Source: Acetobacteraceae bacterium (GTDB lineage Bacteria > Pseudomonadota > Alphaproteobacteria > Acetobacterales > Acetobacteraceae). From it: 64,000 nucleotides of DNA. Below the pieces are notes generated by a model. That model did not search any database and was not told the DNA's origin. It saw only the letters and a list, made by a program, of their open reading frames with translations. Made by a program: the position numbers and the translations under genes. The stretch lies in contig JANXMB010000047.1 of NCBI GenBank assembly GCA_025354865.1, positions 1-64,000 on the forward strand, in the 5' to 3' direction. Position 1 is the first letter of the stretch. Each line of letters opens with the position of its first letter. Shown here one piece after another: positions 26,041-34,900 of the stretch.

Positions 26041-27068
26041 CCCAACCCCCGCACGATATGCGGCCCGACCGCATTGGCGACGAACAGCGGCAGGCGTTTC
26101 CAGGCGGCAATGAACAGCGCGTATTTCGGGTTCAGCGGGTTATGGTCGGGAATATGCGAACCCGGCGCCAGGAGATACCGATAGGGCAGGCGGGCCGGCT
26201 CGAACCCCCAATTGTGTTTGAACGCAAAGGCGCCGGTTCCCAGCTTGCTGCGGCCGAAATCGAACAGCCGATAGCCCCGGTCGGCGGCGCGGCGCATCAC
26301 CTCCCAATACATGAAGTCGTTGCCGGCGACCTGCCGCGCAGCCGACGTGCCGCCGCCGTAATAGGGCAGGACCTCGTCGCGAAAGTAGAAATTCATCACC
26401 GACGCCACCGGTTCTTCGCCGTTCATGATGGTCGCGATATCGGCGCAATCGCGGAATGTGTGCATCAGCGACGCGAACCAGCGGGCGGAAAACACCGGCG
26501 TGCCGAGGTTTCGCACACTCTCGGCATAGATGCGGTGCAGCCGGCGGGAGTCATGTTCGACCACCGATGTCAGGCCGTTCTGGACGCCTTTGCGCACCAT
26601 CGCCCGCTGCTTGCGCGGGATGGCTTTCATGTTGGTGTCGTGGTTGCCGACGATCGGCTTGCGGAACGTCACATACAGATCGGGCCGTTCCACCCAATCG
26701 CTTTCGACCGCGTCGCGATGGCGGAATTCCACCGCCGAGGCCCCGGTCTCCGCCATCGTCTCGGTCGCATAATCGGCCAGCGCCGCCGCTGTTTCCGCAT
26801 CCGCCGCCAAGGGGCCGCCATAGACGCAGAACGGGGCCGAAATCAGCGTATTGCCGAACAGCGCGGTCTTTACATGCACCAGCGGCATGATGCCGACGAT
26901 GGCCCCGTCGCGTTCGGCATAGGTATAGTAGCTGAGGTGGCCGAATTCCTCGGCGATCAGGCGGCGCCACGCCGCGCGGTGGAAGAACGTTCCTGTCGGC
27001 ATGGCATCGACGAACGCATCCCACGCGGGTTCGCTGGCAATATCCAACGGGCGGAATTTTAAAGGCAT
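26037..27068 (-). CDS. FemAB-like protein, XrtA/PEP-CTERM system-associated (TIGR03019-like)
   Basis: 343 residues with the double-GNAT FemAB fold: FHRAAWRRLIAEEFGHLSYY near residue 30, FGNTLISAPFCVYGGPL, KAIPRKQRAMVRKG (near 150), LGTPVFSARWFASLM, VASVMNFYFRDEVLPYYGGG, and the C-terminal YRLFDFGRSKLGTGAFAFK, which is a signature of the group. FemAB proteins normally transfer aminoacyl groups from tRNA. In exosortase A loci the substrate is unknown, and acylation or aminoacylation of the polysaccharide is the usual guess. It lies 6 nt after the deacetylase gene and overlaps the next glycosyltransferase gene, so it is firmly within the operon. Confidence 0.9.
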   Translation of the reverse strand: MPLKFRPLDIASEPAWDAFVDAMPTGTFFHRAAWRRLIAEEFGHLSYYTYAERDGAIVGIMPLVHVKTALFGNTLISAPFCVYGGPLAADAETAAALADYATETMAETGASAVEFRHRDAVESDWVERPDLYVTFRKPIVGNHDTNMKAIPRKQRAMVRKGVQNGLTSVVEHDSRRLHRIYAESVRNLGTPVFSARWFASLMHTFRDCADIATIMNGEEPVASVMNFYFRDEVLPYYGGGTSAARQVAGNDFMYWEVMRRAADRGYRLFDFGRSKLGTGAFAFKHNWGFEPARLPYRYLLAPGSHIPDHNPLNPKYALFIAAWKRLPLFVANAVGPHIVRGLG

Positions 27069-27074
27069 CGGCTG

Positions 27075-27962
27075 CTATTGCGCGGCCAGGACGTCGGCGT
27101 AAACCCGGTCCATGCGATCCCAGGCGAAATCGAGCAACAACCGGTCGAGCGCGGGGCCCATGCGCGACAGGTTGGTATAGTGCCGCACCCGCGATTTCCA
27201 GCCGCAATTGGCAATGCGCGGTTGTTCCGGATCGACCTCCCACGGGTGGAAGTAGAAAATACCGGGTCGTTTTTCTTCATTATTGACTTTATTCAAGCCC
27301 ATATAATACAAAAACGTCGGCAGCAGGCGGAAGTACCCGCCTCCCGAGCAGGGCCAGTTGCGACCGAAAGCGCGCACGGCTGTCATGGGAATTTCCCACA
27401 AAGCGCAATCCTCGGGATGGAACGGCACACGCGGCGCGTCCGGCATCCCGTACAAATCGTGCCGGATCGGATTGATCGAGGAACTGTAACGGTACCCCGC
27501 GTCCTGCAACGCCCGAAACGCCCACAGGTTCTTCGCGCCGATAGAAAACGTCGCCGCGCGGTAGCCGGTGATCGGCACGCCACCGATATCTTCCAGCACC
27601 AGCCGGGTCTTCAGCACGTCGGCGCGGAAGGTGGCGGGGTCCTGGGTGTCGGCGCGGATATGCGCCCAGCCATGGCTGGCCAGTTCGTGCCCGGCAGCGA
27701 CGATCCGCCGCACCATCGCGGGGTGGCGTTCGGCAACGCAGCCCAGAGTGAAGAAGGTCGCCCGCACATCGGCGGCGGCGAACTGGGCGAGGATGCGATC
27801 GACATTGGCCTCGACCCGGGATTCGAAGCCGTTCCAATCCGCCCGATCGACGCAATGGGCGAAGGCCTGGACTTGGTAATAGTCCTCGACATCCACCGTC
27901 ATGGCATTCCATTGGGCATTCCACTGGACGTTAGGCGCAATGCTGGTTCGGTCTTCGGTCAC
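27075..27962 (-). CDS. Polysaccharide deacetylase, XrtA-associated (TIGR03006/DUF3473-like)
   Basis: 295 residues if started at GTG 27962, which overlaps the ATPase stop as GTGA; the alternative ATG at 27902 would give 275. The NodB-type domain reads NAMTVDVEDYYQVQAF (metal-binding Asp-Val-Glu-Asp), RATFFTLG, HELASHGWAH (metal His pair), and YRAATFSIGAKNLWAFRAL. The C-terminal DUF3473 part has SSINPIRHDLYG, SGGGYFRLLP and FYFHPWEVDP. It would N-deacetylate a hexosamine in the exopolysaccharide. No signal peptide is evident, as is usual for this subgroup. A short near-duplication, QWNAQWNAM, lies just before the domain. Confidence 0.9.
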   Translation of the reverse strand: MTEDRTSIAPNVQWNAQWNAMTVDVEDYYQVQAFAHCVDRADWNGFESRVEANVDRILAQFAAADVRATFFTLGCVAERHPAMVRRIVAAGHELASHGWAHIRADTQDPATFRADVLKTRLVLEDIGGVPITGYRAATFSIGAKNLWAFRALQDAGYRYSSSINPIRHDLYGMPDAPRVPFHPEDCALWEIPMTAVRAFGRNWPCSGGGYFRLLPTFLYYMGLNKVNNEEKRPGIFYFHPWEVDPEQPRIANCGWKSRVRHYTNLSRMGPALDRLLLDFAWDRMDRVYADVLAAQ

Positions 27963-28987
27963 TGCGGCACCTTGGCTTCCATGATATCCAACATCCGCTT
28001 CAACAGCCGTTCCTGGCGCAGCGCGCCCTGCTCCAGCGCCAGAATCCGCCCGGCGAGCGCATCGAGTTCCTGCGAACTTACCGCTGGAGGCGGCGGTGGC
28101 GGCGGCGGTGCGACCGGCGCCTGTTGTAGGTACGGCCCGGCCTCGGCCGGCGCCAGGGCAACACCGCCCGCGCCAAGGTCGTCGTTCAGTTCGTTCGCCG
28201 TCGTCTCCACCATCTCGGCGGTGATCGCGTGCACTTCCTCCAACGCCCCCAGCAGCAGCACGCGGGAGCACAACGTATTGATCCGGCGCGGAATGCCGCC
28301 GCTATTTTCGTGCATCGCTCGGAATGCGTCGGGCTCCCAGGCCGGATCGTTCTTCCAGCCGACCAGGCGCAGGCGGTGTTCGATATAGCCCCGGGTTTCC
28401 GCCTCCGACAGCGGCCCTAGATGGAACGACGCCAGCACCCGCTGCCGCAGTTGCTCAGCGTCCTTCATCGCCAGCATCGGACGGAATTGCGGTTGGCCCA
28501 ACAGGATGGTTTGCACCGACGCCTTGCCGTCCACGGTGATGTTGGACAACATCCGCAGTTCTTCCAACGCGCTCAAGGGCAGGTTCTGCACCTCATCCAC
28601 CAGCAGCAAAAGGCGCCGCCCGGCCTTGCGGTGTTCCCTGACCCGATGTTCGAACCGCACCAGCAGCGTCGCCTTGTCGGACGCCATTTCCGCTTCCAGC
28701 CCGAACCCGGCCATCGCTAGCCGCAACAGATCGTCGCCCGACACCCGGGTCGTGACCACGCGCGACATGACATAGGTGCTGCGGTCGAGCTGGGTCCATA
28801 ATTGTTCCACCAGCGTGGTTTTGCCGGCCCCCACCTCCCCGGTGATGACCACGAAACCTTCTTCCTGCGACAGGCCGTAGACCAGATGCGCGATGGCGCG
28901 GCTATGCCCGCTGGACCCGAAGAAAAACCGACGGTCCGGCGTCAGCAGGAAGGGCAGCGCTGTCAGATGGTAAAATTTTTCGTACAC
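27959..28987 (-). CDS. XrtA-associated ATPase (ExeA/TIGR03015-like)
   Basis: 342 residues. N-terminus YEKFYHLTALPFLLTPDRRFFFGS is the family signature. AAA-type ATPase core: Walker A GEVGAGKTTL near residue 50, Walker B LLLLVDEVQNLP near 128, a sensor segment SVQTILLGQPQFRPML, and the helical lid PRRINTLCSRVLLLG. The tail (about 275-342) is Pro/Ala-rich followed by a short coiled coil (SQELDALAGRILALEQGAL). Homologues energise or regulate exopolysaccharide assembly; the exact role is unknown. It is 9 nt after the outer-membrane protein gene and overlaps the deacetylase gene by 4 nt. Confidence 0.92.
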   Translation of the reverse strand: MYEKFYHLTALPFLLTPDRRFFFGSSGHSRAIAHLVYGLSQEEGFVVITGEVGAGKTTLVEQLWTQLDRSTYVMSRVVTTRVSGDDLLRLAMAGFGLEAEMASDKATLLVRFEHRVREHRKAGRRLLLLVDEVQNLPLSALEELRMLSNITVDGKASVQTILLGQPQFRPMLAMKDAEQLRQRVLASFHLGPLSEAETRGYIEHRLRLVGWKNDPAWEPDAFRAMHENSGGIPRRINTLCSRVLLLGALEEVHAITAEMVETTANELNDDLGAGGVALAPAEAGPYLQQAPVAPPPPPPPPAVSSQELDALAGRILALEQGALRQERLLKRMLDIMEAKVPQ

Positions 28988-28996
28988 GACAATCCG

Positions 28997-30748
28997 TTAA
29001 AACGATTTTGTTATACCGACGACGAAAATATCCTCGAACAGGTTCAGCTGTGTCGAGGACGACGTGCTCCGGAAATAGGTATACCGCGCGGAGGCCTGAA
29101 GCTTCTCGTTGATCGTATACAGCAAGCCGGAGTTGAAAGCGAAGGTTTGGCTCGTTCCCAGGGTGCCGCCCGCGTTGGTGTTGTAGGACGCCGAGGTCGT
29201 CCAGCGCAGATCGGCCCGCAGTTCGTGCGTCCATTGCATGATCAGGCCGTTGGTTTGGGACGAAGATTGTTGCGATGCCGCGCCGCCGGTGGACACTTGG
29301 TTCGAGGTGTTCAGCGTCAGACTGATTGTGTCGCGGTTCAACTGCGTCGTCATGGTCGCGGTCAGCGTCTTGAAATGGAACACCCCGCCCTGGATCGGCG
29401 CCGCGTTCGTCGCGCCGAACAACTGCCCGCCGGTCTGGGCGTTGACGAAGGACCCGGTGGCCGACACCGTTCCTCGGTTCAACTGCTGTTGCAGGTTTTC
29501 CAACTGGGTGCCGAGCGTGTCGGAGTAGGTGGCGGTAATCGTGGTGCGCGGTGTCAGCTGGTAATGGCCGTTGAACGATAACGAATCGGACCCTTGCTGA
29601 TGGCCGTAACTGACGGTGATCGAACTGTTCTGGTTCGGCGTGTACGTGCCGCCGAACGACCATGTCATGTCGTCGATCGTTTGCGCGTTGGACCCGCTGT
29701 AGACGATCTTTTCGTGTCCGGCCGAAACGGTCAGGGTCAGCGAATGGCTGATCGCGTAGTTCACCGAATCGCTGATAATCTCGCGCGTCGAGGTCGATTT
29801 CTGCGCCGCAACCGAGATCGATCCGACGCCGCCGAGGGTACTGGTAGAAGTCGATTGGGTCAGATCGACATTGAGCACATCCTGGAAATCGTTCAGGAAA
29901 TCGCCCGATTTATACTCGAACGTTTGCTCGTTCGACATCAGCTTGCGCGCCCCGCCGCCGGTCGGGAATGGGACGTAGTTGAACCCTGTCGCTGCGGTGC
30001 TCTGCGACATATTCACCGAATAGCCGAGCCGGACGGTGCCGTAATCGCGGAATTTCTTCAGCAGATAGGGCGAAATCCCGACGCTGACCGTCTGCACCGT
30101 ATCCTGTTGCGACACCCCCGGCTGTCTTGTGGTGCCGAGCCCGGTGGTTGACCCCGCGCTGATCCCGCCGGAATCGCTGGCGCCGATCGATCCGCTACCG
30201 CCAGCCGCGCCCCGGGCCGATTGCACGCCGGACACCGCGCGCAGGTCGAGAAAGGCGAGCTCCTCGATGGCAACGATCGAAGCATTGGTATTGAGCTGCT
30301 GGTTCAGCGCATTCTGCGAGCCGGTGCGGGCATTCATGATCAGCACCGGTGCGTAATCCAGGCGCAATTGCGTCCGCTGCGTGTTGCCCGAAATCTGAAT
30401 CCCCGGCGACACGGATGTCGTAAGGTCCCAACGCATCGGGCTGTGGACCTGCAGCACGTTATCGGTCAGCGCCTCCTCGAACCCAATCCTTGGCACAAAC
30501 GTCCAACCGAACGGCGAGGTTTTGCTCGGCATTCCGTTGGCGATCTGCAACTGATGCGTCAGGTCCTGCGCGTCGGGCGCTGCCAGATCGCTCAGCCCCG
30601 ACCCGCTGCCCAGCAGGCCGGTGTCGATGGCAGGGAAGGCCCGCGCCGCTGTCGGGGCGCCGACACTGAGGCCGGCGGCCAGCGCGGTGGCGACCGCCAG
30701 ACCGGCAACCCGCCTTTGGGCAGAAGAAGGCGTGGGTTCGGAATCCAT
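28997..30748 (-). CDS. PEP-CTERM system-associated outer-membrane beta-barrel protein (TIGR03016-like)
   Basis: 583 residues from ATG 30748 (MDSEPTPSSAQRRV), followed by a signal-like helix ending TAARA. The mature protein begins with the family-type segment FGWTFVPRIGFEEALTDNV and continues as many alternating amphipathic strands rich in Thr, Ser, Gln and Asn (for example TQLRLDYAPVLIMNA, KFRDYGTVRLGYSVNM, SLTLTVSAGHEKIVYSG). It ends in Phe (VGITKSF), as outer-membrane barrels do. A Gly/Ser insert (RGAAGGSGSIGASDSGG) looks like a long loop. It is the probable outer-membrane pore or receptor of the exopolysaccharide export path. It lies 17 nt after the kinase gene and 9 nt before the ATPase gene. 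Confidence 0.88.
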   Translation of the reverse strand: MDSEPTPSSAQRRVAGLAVATALAAGLSVGAPTAARAFPAIDTGLLGSGSGLSDLAAPDAQDLTHQLQIANGMPSKTSPFGWTFVPRIGFEEALTDNVLQVHSPMRWDLTTSVSPGIQISGNTQRTQLRLDYAPVLIMNARTGSQNALNQQLNTNASIVAIEELAFLDLRAVSGVQSARGAAGGSGSIGASDSGGISAGSTTGLGTTRQPGVSQQDTVQTVSVGISPYLLKKFRDYGTVRLGYSVNMSQSTAATGFNYVPFPTGGGARKLMSNEQTFEYKSGDFLNDFQDVLNVDLTQSTSTSTLGGVGSISVAAQKSTSTREIISDSVNYAISHSLTLTVSAGHEKIVYSGSNAQTIDDMTWSFGGTYTPNQNSSITVSYGHQQGSDSLSFNGHYQLTPRTTITATYSDTLGTQLENLQQQLNRGTVSATGSFVNAQTGGQLFGATNAAPIQGGVFHFKTLTATMTTQLNRDTISLTLNTSNQVSTGGAASQQSSSQTNGLIMQWTHELRADLRWTTSASYNTNAGGTLGTSQTFAFNSGLLYTINEKLQASARYTYFRSTSSSTQLNLFEDIFVVGITKSF

Positions 30749-30765
30749 CGGCTCGGTCGCGCGCG

Positions 30766-31992
30766 TCAGGAGGAGTAGTACGAAGAATACGCGCCGAACG
30801 TGTAGCGCGAGGAGATTTGCTGCTTGTTCAGAACCATCGCAATGGTCGGGCAGGCTTGAATGAGATCGAGGGAGGCTTCGACCTCGTCGCGCTGGGTGCG
30901 ATCCGCTTCGACCACGAACACGATCTGCCCAACGACCGGCGCGAGCACGGCGGGATCGCTGGTGGACAGGCACGGCGGCGCATCGAGGATCAGTAGGCGA
31001 TCCGCATAGCGCCGCCCCAGGCTTTGGATCAGTCGCGTCATTTCCTTGGTCGAAAACAATTCCGCGCTACGCTCGCGCTCCCGCCCGACGGGGAGGATGG
31101 AAAGCCGCTCGATCGGCGTTTTGACGATCAGCGGCGCCGGGTCGAGCTTGGGGTTCGCCACAAGGTCCAGAAGACCGCGGGATTCTGCCAAACCCAGCGA
31201 ATAGCAGAACGAGTCGCGCTTGGAGTCGGCGTCGACCAACAGCACGTGGTGATCGCCCTGGCGCGCGATACTGCCGGCGAGGTTGACCGAGGTGAAGCTT
31301 TTGCCCTCCCCCGGACGCGCACTGGTCACCATCAGCAGGTTGGAGAAGCCCGGATCGGACCCGGGGCCGAACGCGGTGCGCAGGATTTGCCGCTGTACAA
31401 GGCGGAATTCTTCGGAAATGCGGCTGCGGGTGCGAGACCAATCGACCATGCCGCCGCGTTCCAACGCCACGGCGTCGATCGCCGAGCGCCCTTGCAACAG
31501 GTCGGGATTGGTCGGGCTTTCCGGCTGGTTCGGATCCCGCGTGATGATCGAAGGCGCCATTGGCCGTACCGACGCATCCGGCGGCGGGGCGGCTGCCGCT
31601 GCGCGGCGCGATCGTGCCTCGGTGACGGTCGCGGACGGCATGTCGTTCAGGGCTGGTTCCGCGGCCGGCCGTGGCGCGACCGGCAAGAGCTTTATAGCGG
31701 GGATCGGCACAGCCGCCGGCATGGCGTCGGCCTCCGCCCTCGGGGCGAACAGGGCGGAGCGGCCGGACCGACGACGTGCGGGTGGCGGGGCTGGCGGGGC
31801 AGCGGCCGGCATGGCGACGGGGGCAGCGGCCAAGGACGCCACTGCCACTAGGGGGATCGCGGCGCTGGCATCCGCCTCGTTCGGCGGGCGATCCGGATCG
31901 AGCAGTTGCGCCGCCGAATCTTCGAGCGCGCCGGAGCGCAGAAGCTTCTCGGCTACCCGTTCGACGAGGTGGGATGCTTTAGGTCTGAGCAT
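30766..31992 (-). CDS. XrtA-associated tyrosine autokinase (BY-kinase, TIGR03018-like)
   Basis: 408 residues. The first 200 are a Pro/Ala-rich linker with no membrane helix, so the membrane partner is the separate chain-length protein encoded directly upstream. The BY-kinase domain has Walker A SARPGEGKS near residue 230, Walker A' VLLVDADSKRD, and Walker B LLILDAPP. The C-terminal cluster RYTFGAYSSYYSS supplies at least four phosphorylatable tyrosines. Cycles of autophosphorylation normally control polysaccharide chain length and export through interaction with the Wzc-like protein. The gene starts on the nucleotide next to the stop codon of the chain-length gene (31993/31992), indicating tight coupling. 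Confidence 0.92.
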   Translation of the reverse strand: MLRPKASHLVERVAEKLLRSGALEDSAAQLLDPDRPPNEADASAAIPLVAVASLAAAPVAMPAAAPPAPPPARRRSGRSALFAPRAEADAMPAAVPIPAIKLLPVAPRPAAEPALNDMPSATVTEARSRRAAAAAPPPDASVRPMAPSIITRDPNQPESPTNPDLLQGRSAIDAVALERGGMVDWSRTRSRISEEFRLVQRQILRTAFGPGSDPGFSNLLMVTSARPGEGKSFTSVNLAGSIARQGDHHVLLVDADSKRDSFCYSLGLAESRGLLDLVANPKLDPAPLIVKTPIERLSILPVGRERERSAELFSTKEMTRLIQSLGRRYADRLLILDAPPCLSTSDPAVLAPVVGQIVFVVEADRTQRDEVEASLDLIQACPTIAMVLNKQQISSRYTFGAYSSYYSS

Positions 31993-33633
31993 TCAGATGA
32001 GCGCCGCAGTACGAAGGATTTGAACCATCAGTCCACCATATACACCGACAAGGATCGCGACAGCGAAACCGAAGCGCAACACCGTCATCAATCGCTGCCG
32101 CAACGGCGCCATGCCAAGCACGGATATGCCGCCGAGCACGGGCAGACCGAGGGTGCGGAGGTCGTCGACGGTAGAGAAGGACCGGTCCATCTGCCCAAAC
32201 AGGACGGTCACGCCTGCGCCGGCGCCCATGCCGGCCAACAATACGCCGGTGATCAGCAGCATCCGATTGGGTGCCGTCGGCAAGCGCGGGATTTCCGGCG
32301 GATCGATCACTTGCAGCTTGACCTTGTCGGCCTGGGTGTCGGCGGCCTGGGCGATGTTGGCCGATTGCAGGCGGGACAGCAGTTCCTCGTAGTTGCGCCG
32401 CAACACGCCGTAGTCGCGATCCATATTTTGATACTCAGCCAGCAGACCGGGCTGCTCGCGCTGCATTTTCTCCAGCCGCTCGCGGTAGCGCACGGCGTCG
32501 TCGCGTTGGCGCTGCAGCGACACGATTTGGGTATCGGTTTCGATCAACTTCACTTTCAATTGATCGTAAACCGGATTGGGCACCGAGCGTTTGAGTTGGG
32601 CGGGATCGGCAGCCGCTGCGGCAGCGGCGGCGGCAGCGATGGCAGCGCCTGGGGTGCCCGACGCGGCGGCAGCCTTCGCGGCGGCGGCGGCCACGGCGTT
32701 GGCGCCTTTGACTTCCTCGCCCTTGAGGGACGCGATCAGTTTGCGTTGGGCGATCACATCCGGATGGTTTTCGGTGTCTTTCAGCAGCAGGCCGCGCAAC
32801 TGATCCTCGGCCTCCATCAACGGCGATCTGGCGGCGACTGGCATGCCGGCGGCGATCGCCTGGGCCTGGGTCATCGGCGCCGGCCCGGATTCCACCACCA
32901 ACATCGGCGGGGTGTTTTCGACTTCCTGTTTCAGGGCGTCGCGGCTGACCATGGCATCCTGCAACCGGCCTTCCAACGCCGAGGCCGTGCCGCGCGCACC
33001 TTCCAGCGCCGGCACATTCGGGTTCCCGTCGCTCGGCAGTACATCGACATAGCGGGCTCGGAATTCCGCCCGCCGCTTTTCGGCGCCGCGCAATTGTTGT
33101 TCGTAGGAAGCGATCTGGCGTTCCAGGAAGCGCCGCGCGTTTTCCATGTCGGTGCGGTTCGACCCGGTCGCGCTTTCCACGAAAATGGTCAGCAATGTCT
33201 GCACCACGTCGTGCGCGACCTTGGGACTTCTGTCGCGGTAGTTGATGGTGAACAGGTTCTTGGTCTGCGGCACGACTTTGATGTCGGTCGCCAGCCGGGT
33301 CATCATCCGCTCCCGATCGGACTGGCCGTTCAGCGTCAGATCGAGATCGGTCTTGGAGATCAGTTTTTCCAGATTGGGCCGGCTGAGCAGGGTGCGTTGC
33401 AGGATTTCCAACTGCGTCGTCGGCGCTGAATCCGCCGCGATCCCGCGCAGCAGCGGGGTCAAGATCGCATCGGCATCGACGAACAGGCGGGCACCGGATT
33501 CATAGCTGTTGGGGATGGTGTAGACGCCGACCCAGCCCACGCCGCAGGTCAGCCACGCGACAATAACGCCCGTCCACCGACGGCGCCACGCAGCGCGCAG
33601 GTATTGGGTGATAAGATTGCGAAGCGAGTCCAT
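31993..33633 (-). CDS. XrtA system polysaccharide chain length determinant (Wzc-like, TIGR03007)
   Basis: 546 residues. A basic N-terminus leads into TM1 (WTGVIVAWLTCGVGWVGVYT, about 20-40) and the Wzz signature NSYESGARLFVDADAILTPLL. A large periplasmic coiled-coil region follows (MENARRFLERQIASYEQQLRGAEKRRAEF; RDALKQEVENTP), containing an Ala-rich stretch near residues 315-350. Then come SANIAQAADTQADKVKLQVIDPPEIP and TM2 (RMLLITGVLLAGMGAGAGVTV); a last hydrophobic segment near the C-terminus may be TM3. There is no kinase domain, since the kinase is the next gene. Shine-Dalgarno AGGAG lies 12 nt before the ATG. The copy of the dispersed repeat at 33649-33740 separates it from the export lipoprotein gene. 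Confidence 0.92.
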   Translation of the reverse strand: MDSLRNLITQYLRAAWRRRWTGVIVAWLTCGVGWVGVYTIPNSYESGARLFVDADAILTPLLRGIAADSAPTTQLEILQRTLLSRPNLEKLISKTDLDLTLNGQSDRERMMTRLATDIKVVPQTKNLFTINYRDRSPKVAHDVVQTLLTIFVESATGSNRTDMENARRFLERQIASYEQQLRGAEKRRAEFRARYVDVLPSDGNPNVPALEGARGTASALEGRLQDAMVSRDALKQEVENTPPMLVVESGPAPMTQAQAIAAGMPVAARSPLMEAEDQLRGLLLKDTENHPDVIAQRKLIASLKGEEVKGANAVAAAAAKAAAASGTPGAAIAAAAAAAAAADPAQLKRSVPNPVYDQLKVKLIETDTQIVSLQRQRDDAVRYRERLEKMQREQPGLLAEYQNMDRDYGVLRRNYEELLSRLQSANIAQAADTQADKVKLQVIDPPEIPRLPTAPNRMLLITGVLLAGMGAGAGVTVLFGQMDRSFSTVDDLRTLGLPVLGGISVLGMAPLRQRLMTVLRFGFAVAILVGVYGGLMVQILRTAALI

Positions 33634-33648
33634 GGCGGGCCGATCTCC

Positions 33649-33740
33649 TTAGAGCGCGATGACCGGAGGTCCGGATCGCGCGACCAAACAGAGAATGAGA
33701 TTGCGAGATGGGAACGAGAGCGAAGCCATCGTGCGCTAGA
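33649..33740 (-). repeat. Dispersed repeat copy inside the exopolysaccharide operon
   Basis: Read on the minus strand, 33740 to 33649 runs TCTAGCGCACGATGGCTTCG ... GGTCATCGCGCTCTAA and aligns along its length with the 102-bp units at 12067-12270, with substitutions and small deletions (about 92 nt here). Its first CTAG provides the TAG stop codon of the export lipoprotein gene (33736-33738), and its other end stops 15 nt before the chain-length gene. It may act as an intercistronic mRNA structure between the first two genes of the operon. Confidence 0.8.
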
Positions 33741-34425
33741 ACCAGGATTGCGGGATGATGAGGATATCGCCGGGGGCCATTTCGATATTCTGGCCGATGT
33801 CGCCGTCTTTGATCAGATCGTTGATCCGCACGTGGATGGAAAGCTGTTTGCCGTCGGGCAGCAGTCGCACAACAAGCGAGCGATTGCCGGACGCGTATTT
33901 CGTCAGCCCCTTGATCGCGATCATGACGTCGAGCAGCGACATGTGATCGCGGTAGGGGATGGCGATCGGATCGGTCGCCTCCCCGATCACGCGCACCTGC
34001 CGGTCGGGCGGCCCGATGAAGTTGCGCACGATGATGGTGACGTTCGGGTCCTGGATGAATTTTTTCAGCCGCTCTTCGATTTCGCGCGCGAGGACGGTCG
34101 GGGTTTTGCCGGCAGCGACGATATCTTCGATCAGCGGGGTCGAAATCCGGCCGTCCGGACGCACGGAAACACCGCCCTCGCTCAGGTCGGGGTTGCGGTA
34201 GACGAAGATGCTCAGGGTGTCGCCCGAACCGATGACGTATTCTTCAGCGAGCTTGACCTCGGATTTTTTCTCCAGCGCGCTGGCGTCGATCGTGCCCTCG
34301 TTCTTGCCGGAGAACATCGAACAGCCGGCAACTGGAATGGCCAACAGTAGCAGCAATGCCAACGCGACCCGGCGCAGCGGCAGGACGAATGCCTCGATGG
34401 CGCGGCAAAAAGCTCGTTCGGTCAC
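33736..34425 (-). CDS. XrtA-associated polysaccharide export lipoprotein (Wza/OPX, TIGR03027-like)
   Basis: 229 residues from GTG 34425, which follows AGGAG and starts directly ahead of a lipoprotein signal (VTERAFCRAIEAFVLPLRRV, hydrophobic core, lipobox VAGC with acylated Cys near 36). Longer frames would run back through the tRNA. The Poly_export domain reads EYVIGSGDTLSIFVYRNPDL, VSVRPDGRISTPLIEDI, GKTPTVLAREIEERLKKFI, and the SLBB region reads VRVIGEATDPIAIPYR and MAPGDILIIPQSWF. It should form the periplasmic/outer-membrane channel for the exopolysaccharide. It is the first gene of the minus-strand operon, and its stop codon lies in the dispersed repeat. Confidence 0.9.
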   Translation of the reverse strand: MTERAFCRAIEAFVLPLRRVALALLLLLAIPVAGCSMFSGKNEGTIDASALEKKSEVKLAEEYVIGSGDTLSIFVYRNPDLSEGGVSVRPDGRISTPLIEDIVAAGKTPTVLAREIEERLKKFIQDPNVTIIVRNFIGPPDRQVRVIGEATDPIAIPYRDHMSLLDVMIAIKGLTKYASGNRSLVVRLLPDGKQLSIHVRINDLIKDGDIGQNIEMAPGDILIIPQSWF

Positions 34426-34454
34426 GTTGGGGTCAACTCCTGCAAGTTCGGTCG

Positions 34455-34500
34455 TGGGTCGGTATAGGCGCTGGGTCGGTGTAGGCGCTGGGTCGATTGA
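34455..34500. repeat. 17-bp tandem repeats in the operon leader
   Basis: TGGGTCGGTATAGGCGC (34455-34471) and TGGGTCGGTGTAGGCGC (34472-34488) are followed by a partial third unit, TGGGTCGAT, from 34489. They lie between the tRNA-Val 3' end and the export lipoprotein start, that is, in the untranslated leader if the tRNA and the operon share a transcript. Confidence 0.75.
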
Positions 34501-34536
34501 TGCGGACGAGTGGGTCGCGGGCGAAAACGGTGAAGC

Positions 34537-34610
34537 TGGTAGGCGCGGAAGGAATCGAACCCCCTCATCTGCCATGTGATAGCAGCGCTCTGCCAATGAG
34601 CTACACGCCT
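34537..34610 (-). tRNA. tRNA-Val (anticodon CAC)
   Basis: Read on the minus strand from 34610 to 34537 the sequence folds as a 74-nt cloverleaf. Acceptor AGGCGTG pairs with CGCGCCT; D-arm GCTC-ATTGGCA-GAGC; anticodon stem CTGCT/GGCAG closes the 7-nt loop ATCACAT with anticodon CAC; variable loop ATGA; T-arm GGGGG-TTCGATT-CCTTC. ACCA follows, so the CCA end is encoded. CAC reads the GUG valine codon. The T-stem has two G-U pairs and the acceptor one. It is placed between the two divergent arms of the exopolysaccharide locus, 111 nt upstream of the export lipoprotein gene on the same strand. Confidence 0.9.
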
Positions 34611-34900
34611 TCCGTTGTTCGTGCTGTCGCTCGGCCCCGGGGAAGTCCGAGCCTTGACGTTTTTTGCACGCAGCTGGCTTTATACCGATTTCGCGGCGTC
34701 CTTTCAACCGAAGGGTAAGCTGGTTACCGGCGAATATCACCTATCGATGGGACGTTTAGCCACGATTCGATGATAATATCATTTTTTACACATAAATTAT
34801 GTCGCGGACCTGGCCCAATCATGGTAAGCACAACCTTCTGAACCCGATGCTGCCCCGAACCATCCGGACCGGGACGCACCCCGAAATTGCAGGAGGTCGA

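Noticed and set aside
34765-34800. AT-rich ATGATAATATCATTTTTT as a terminator
   Set aside because: The stem is only about five weak A-T/G-C pairs; more likely a promoter-region AT stretch.
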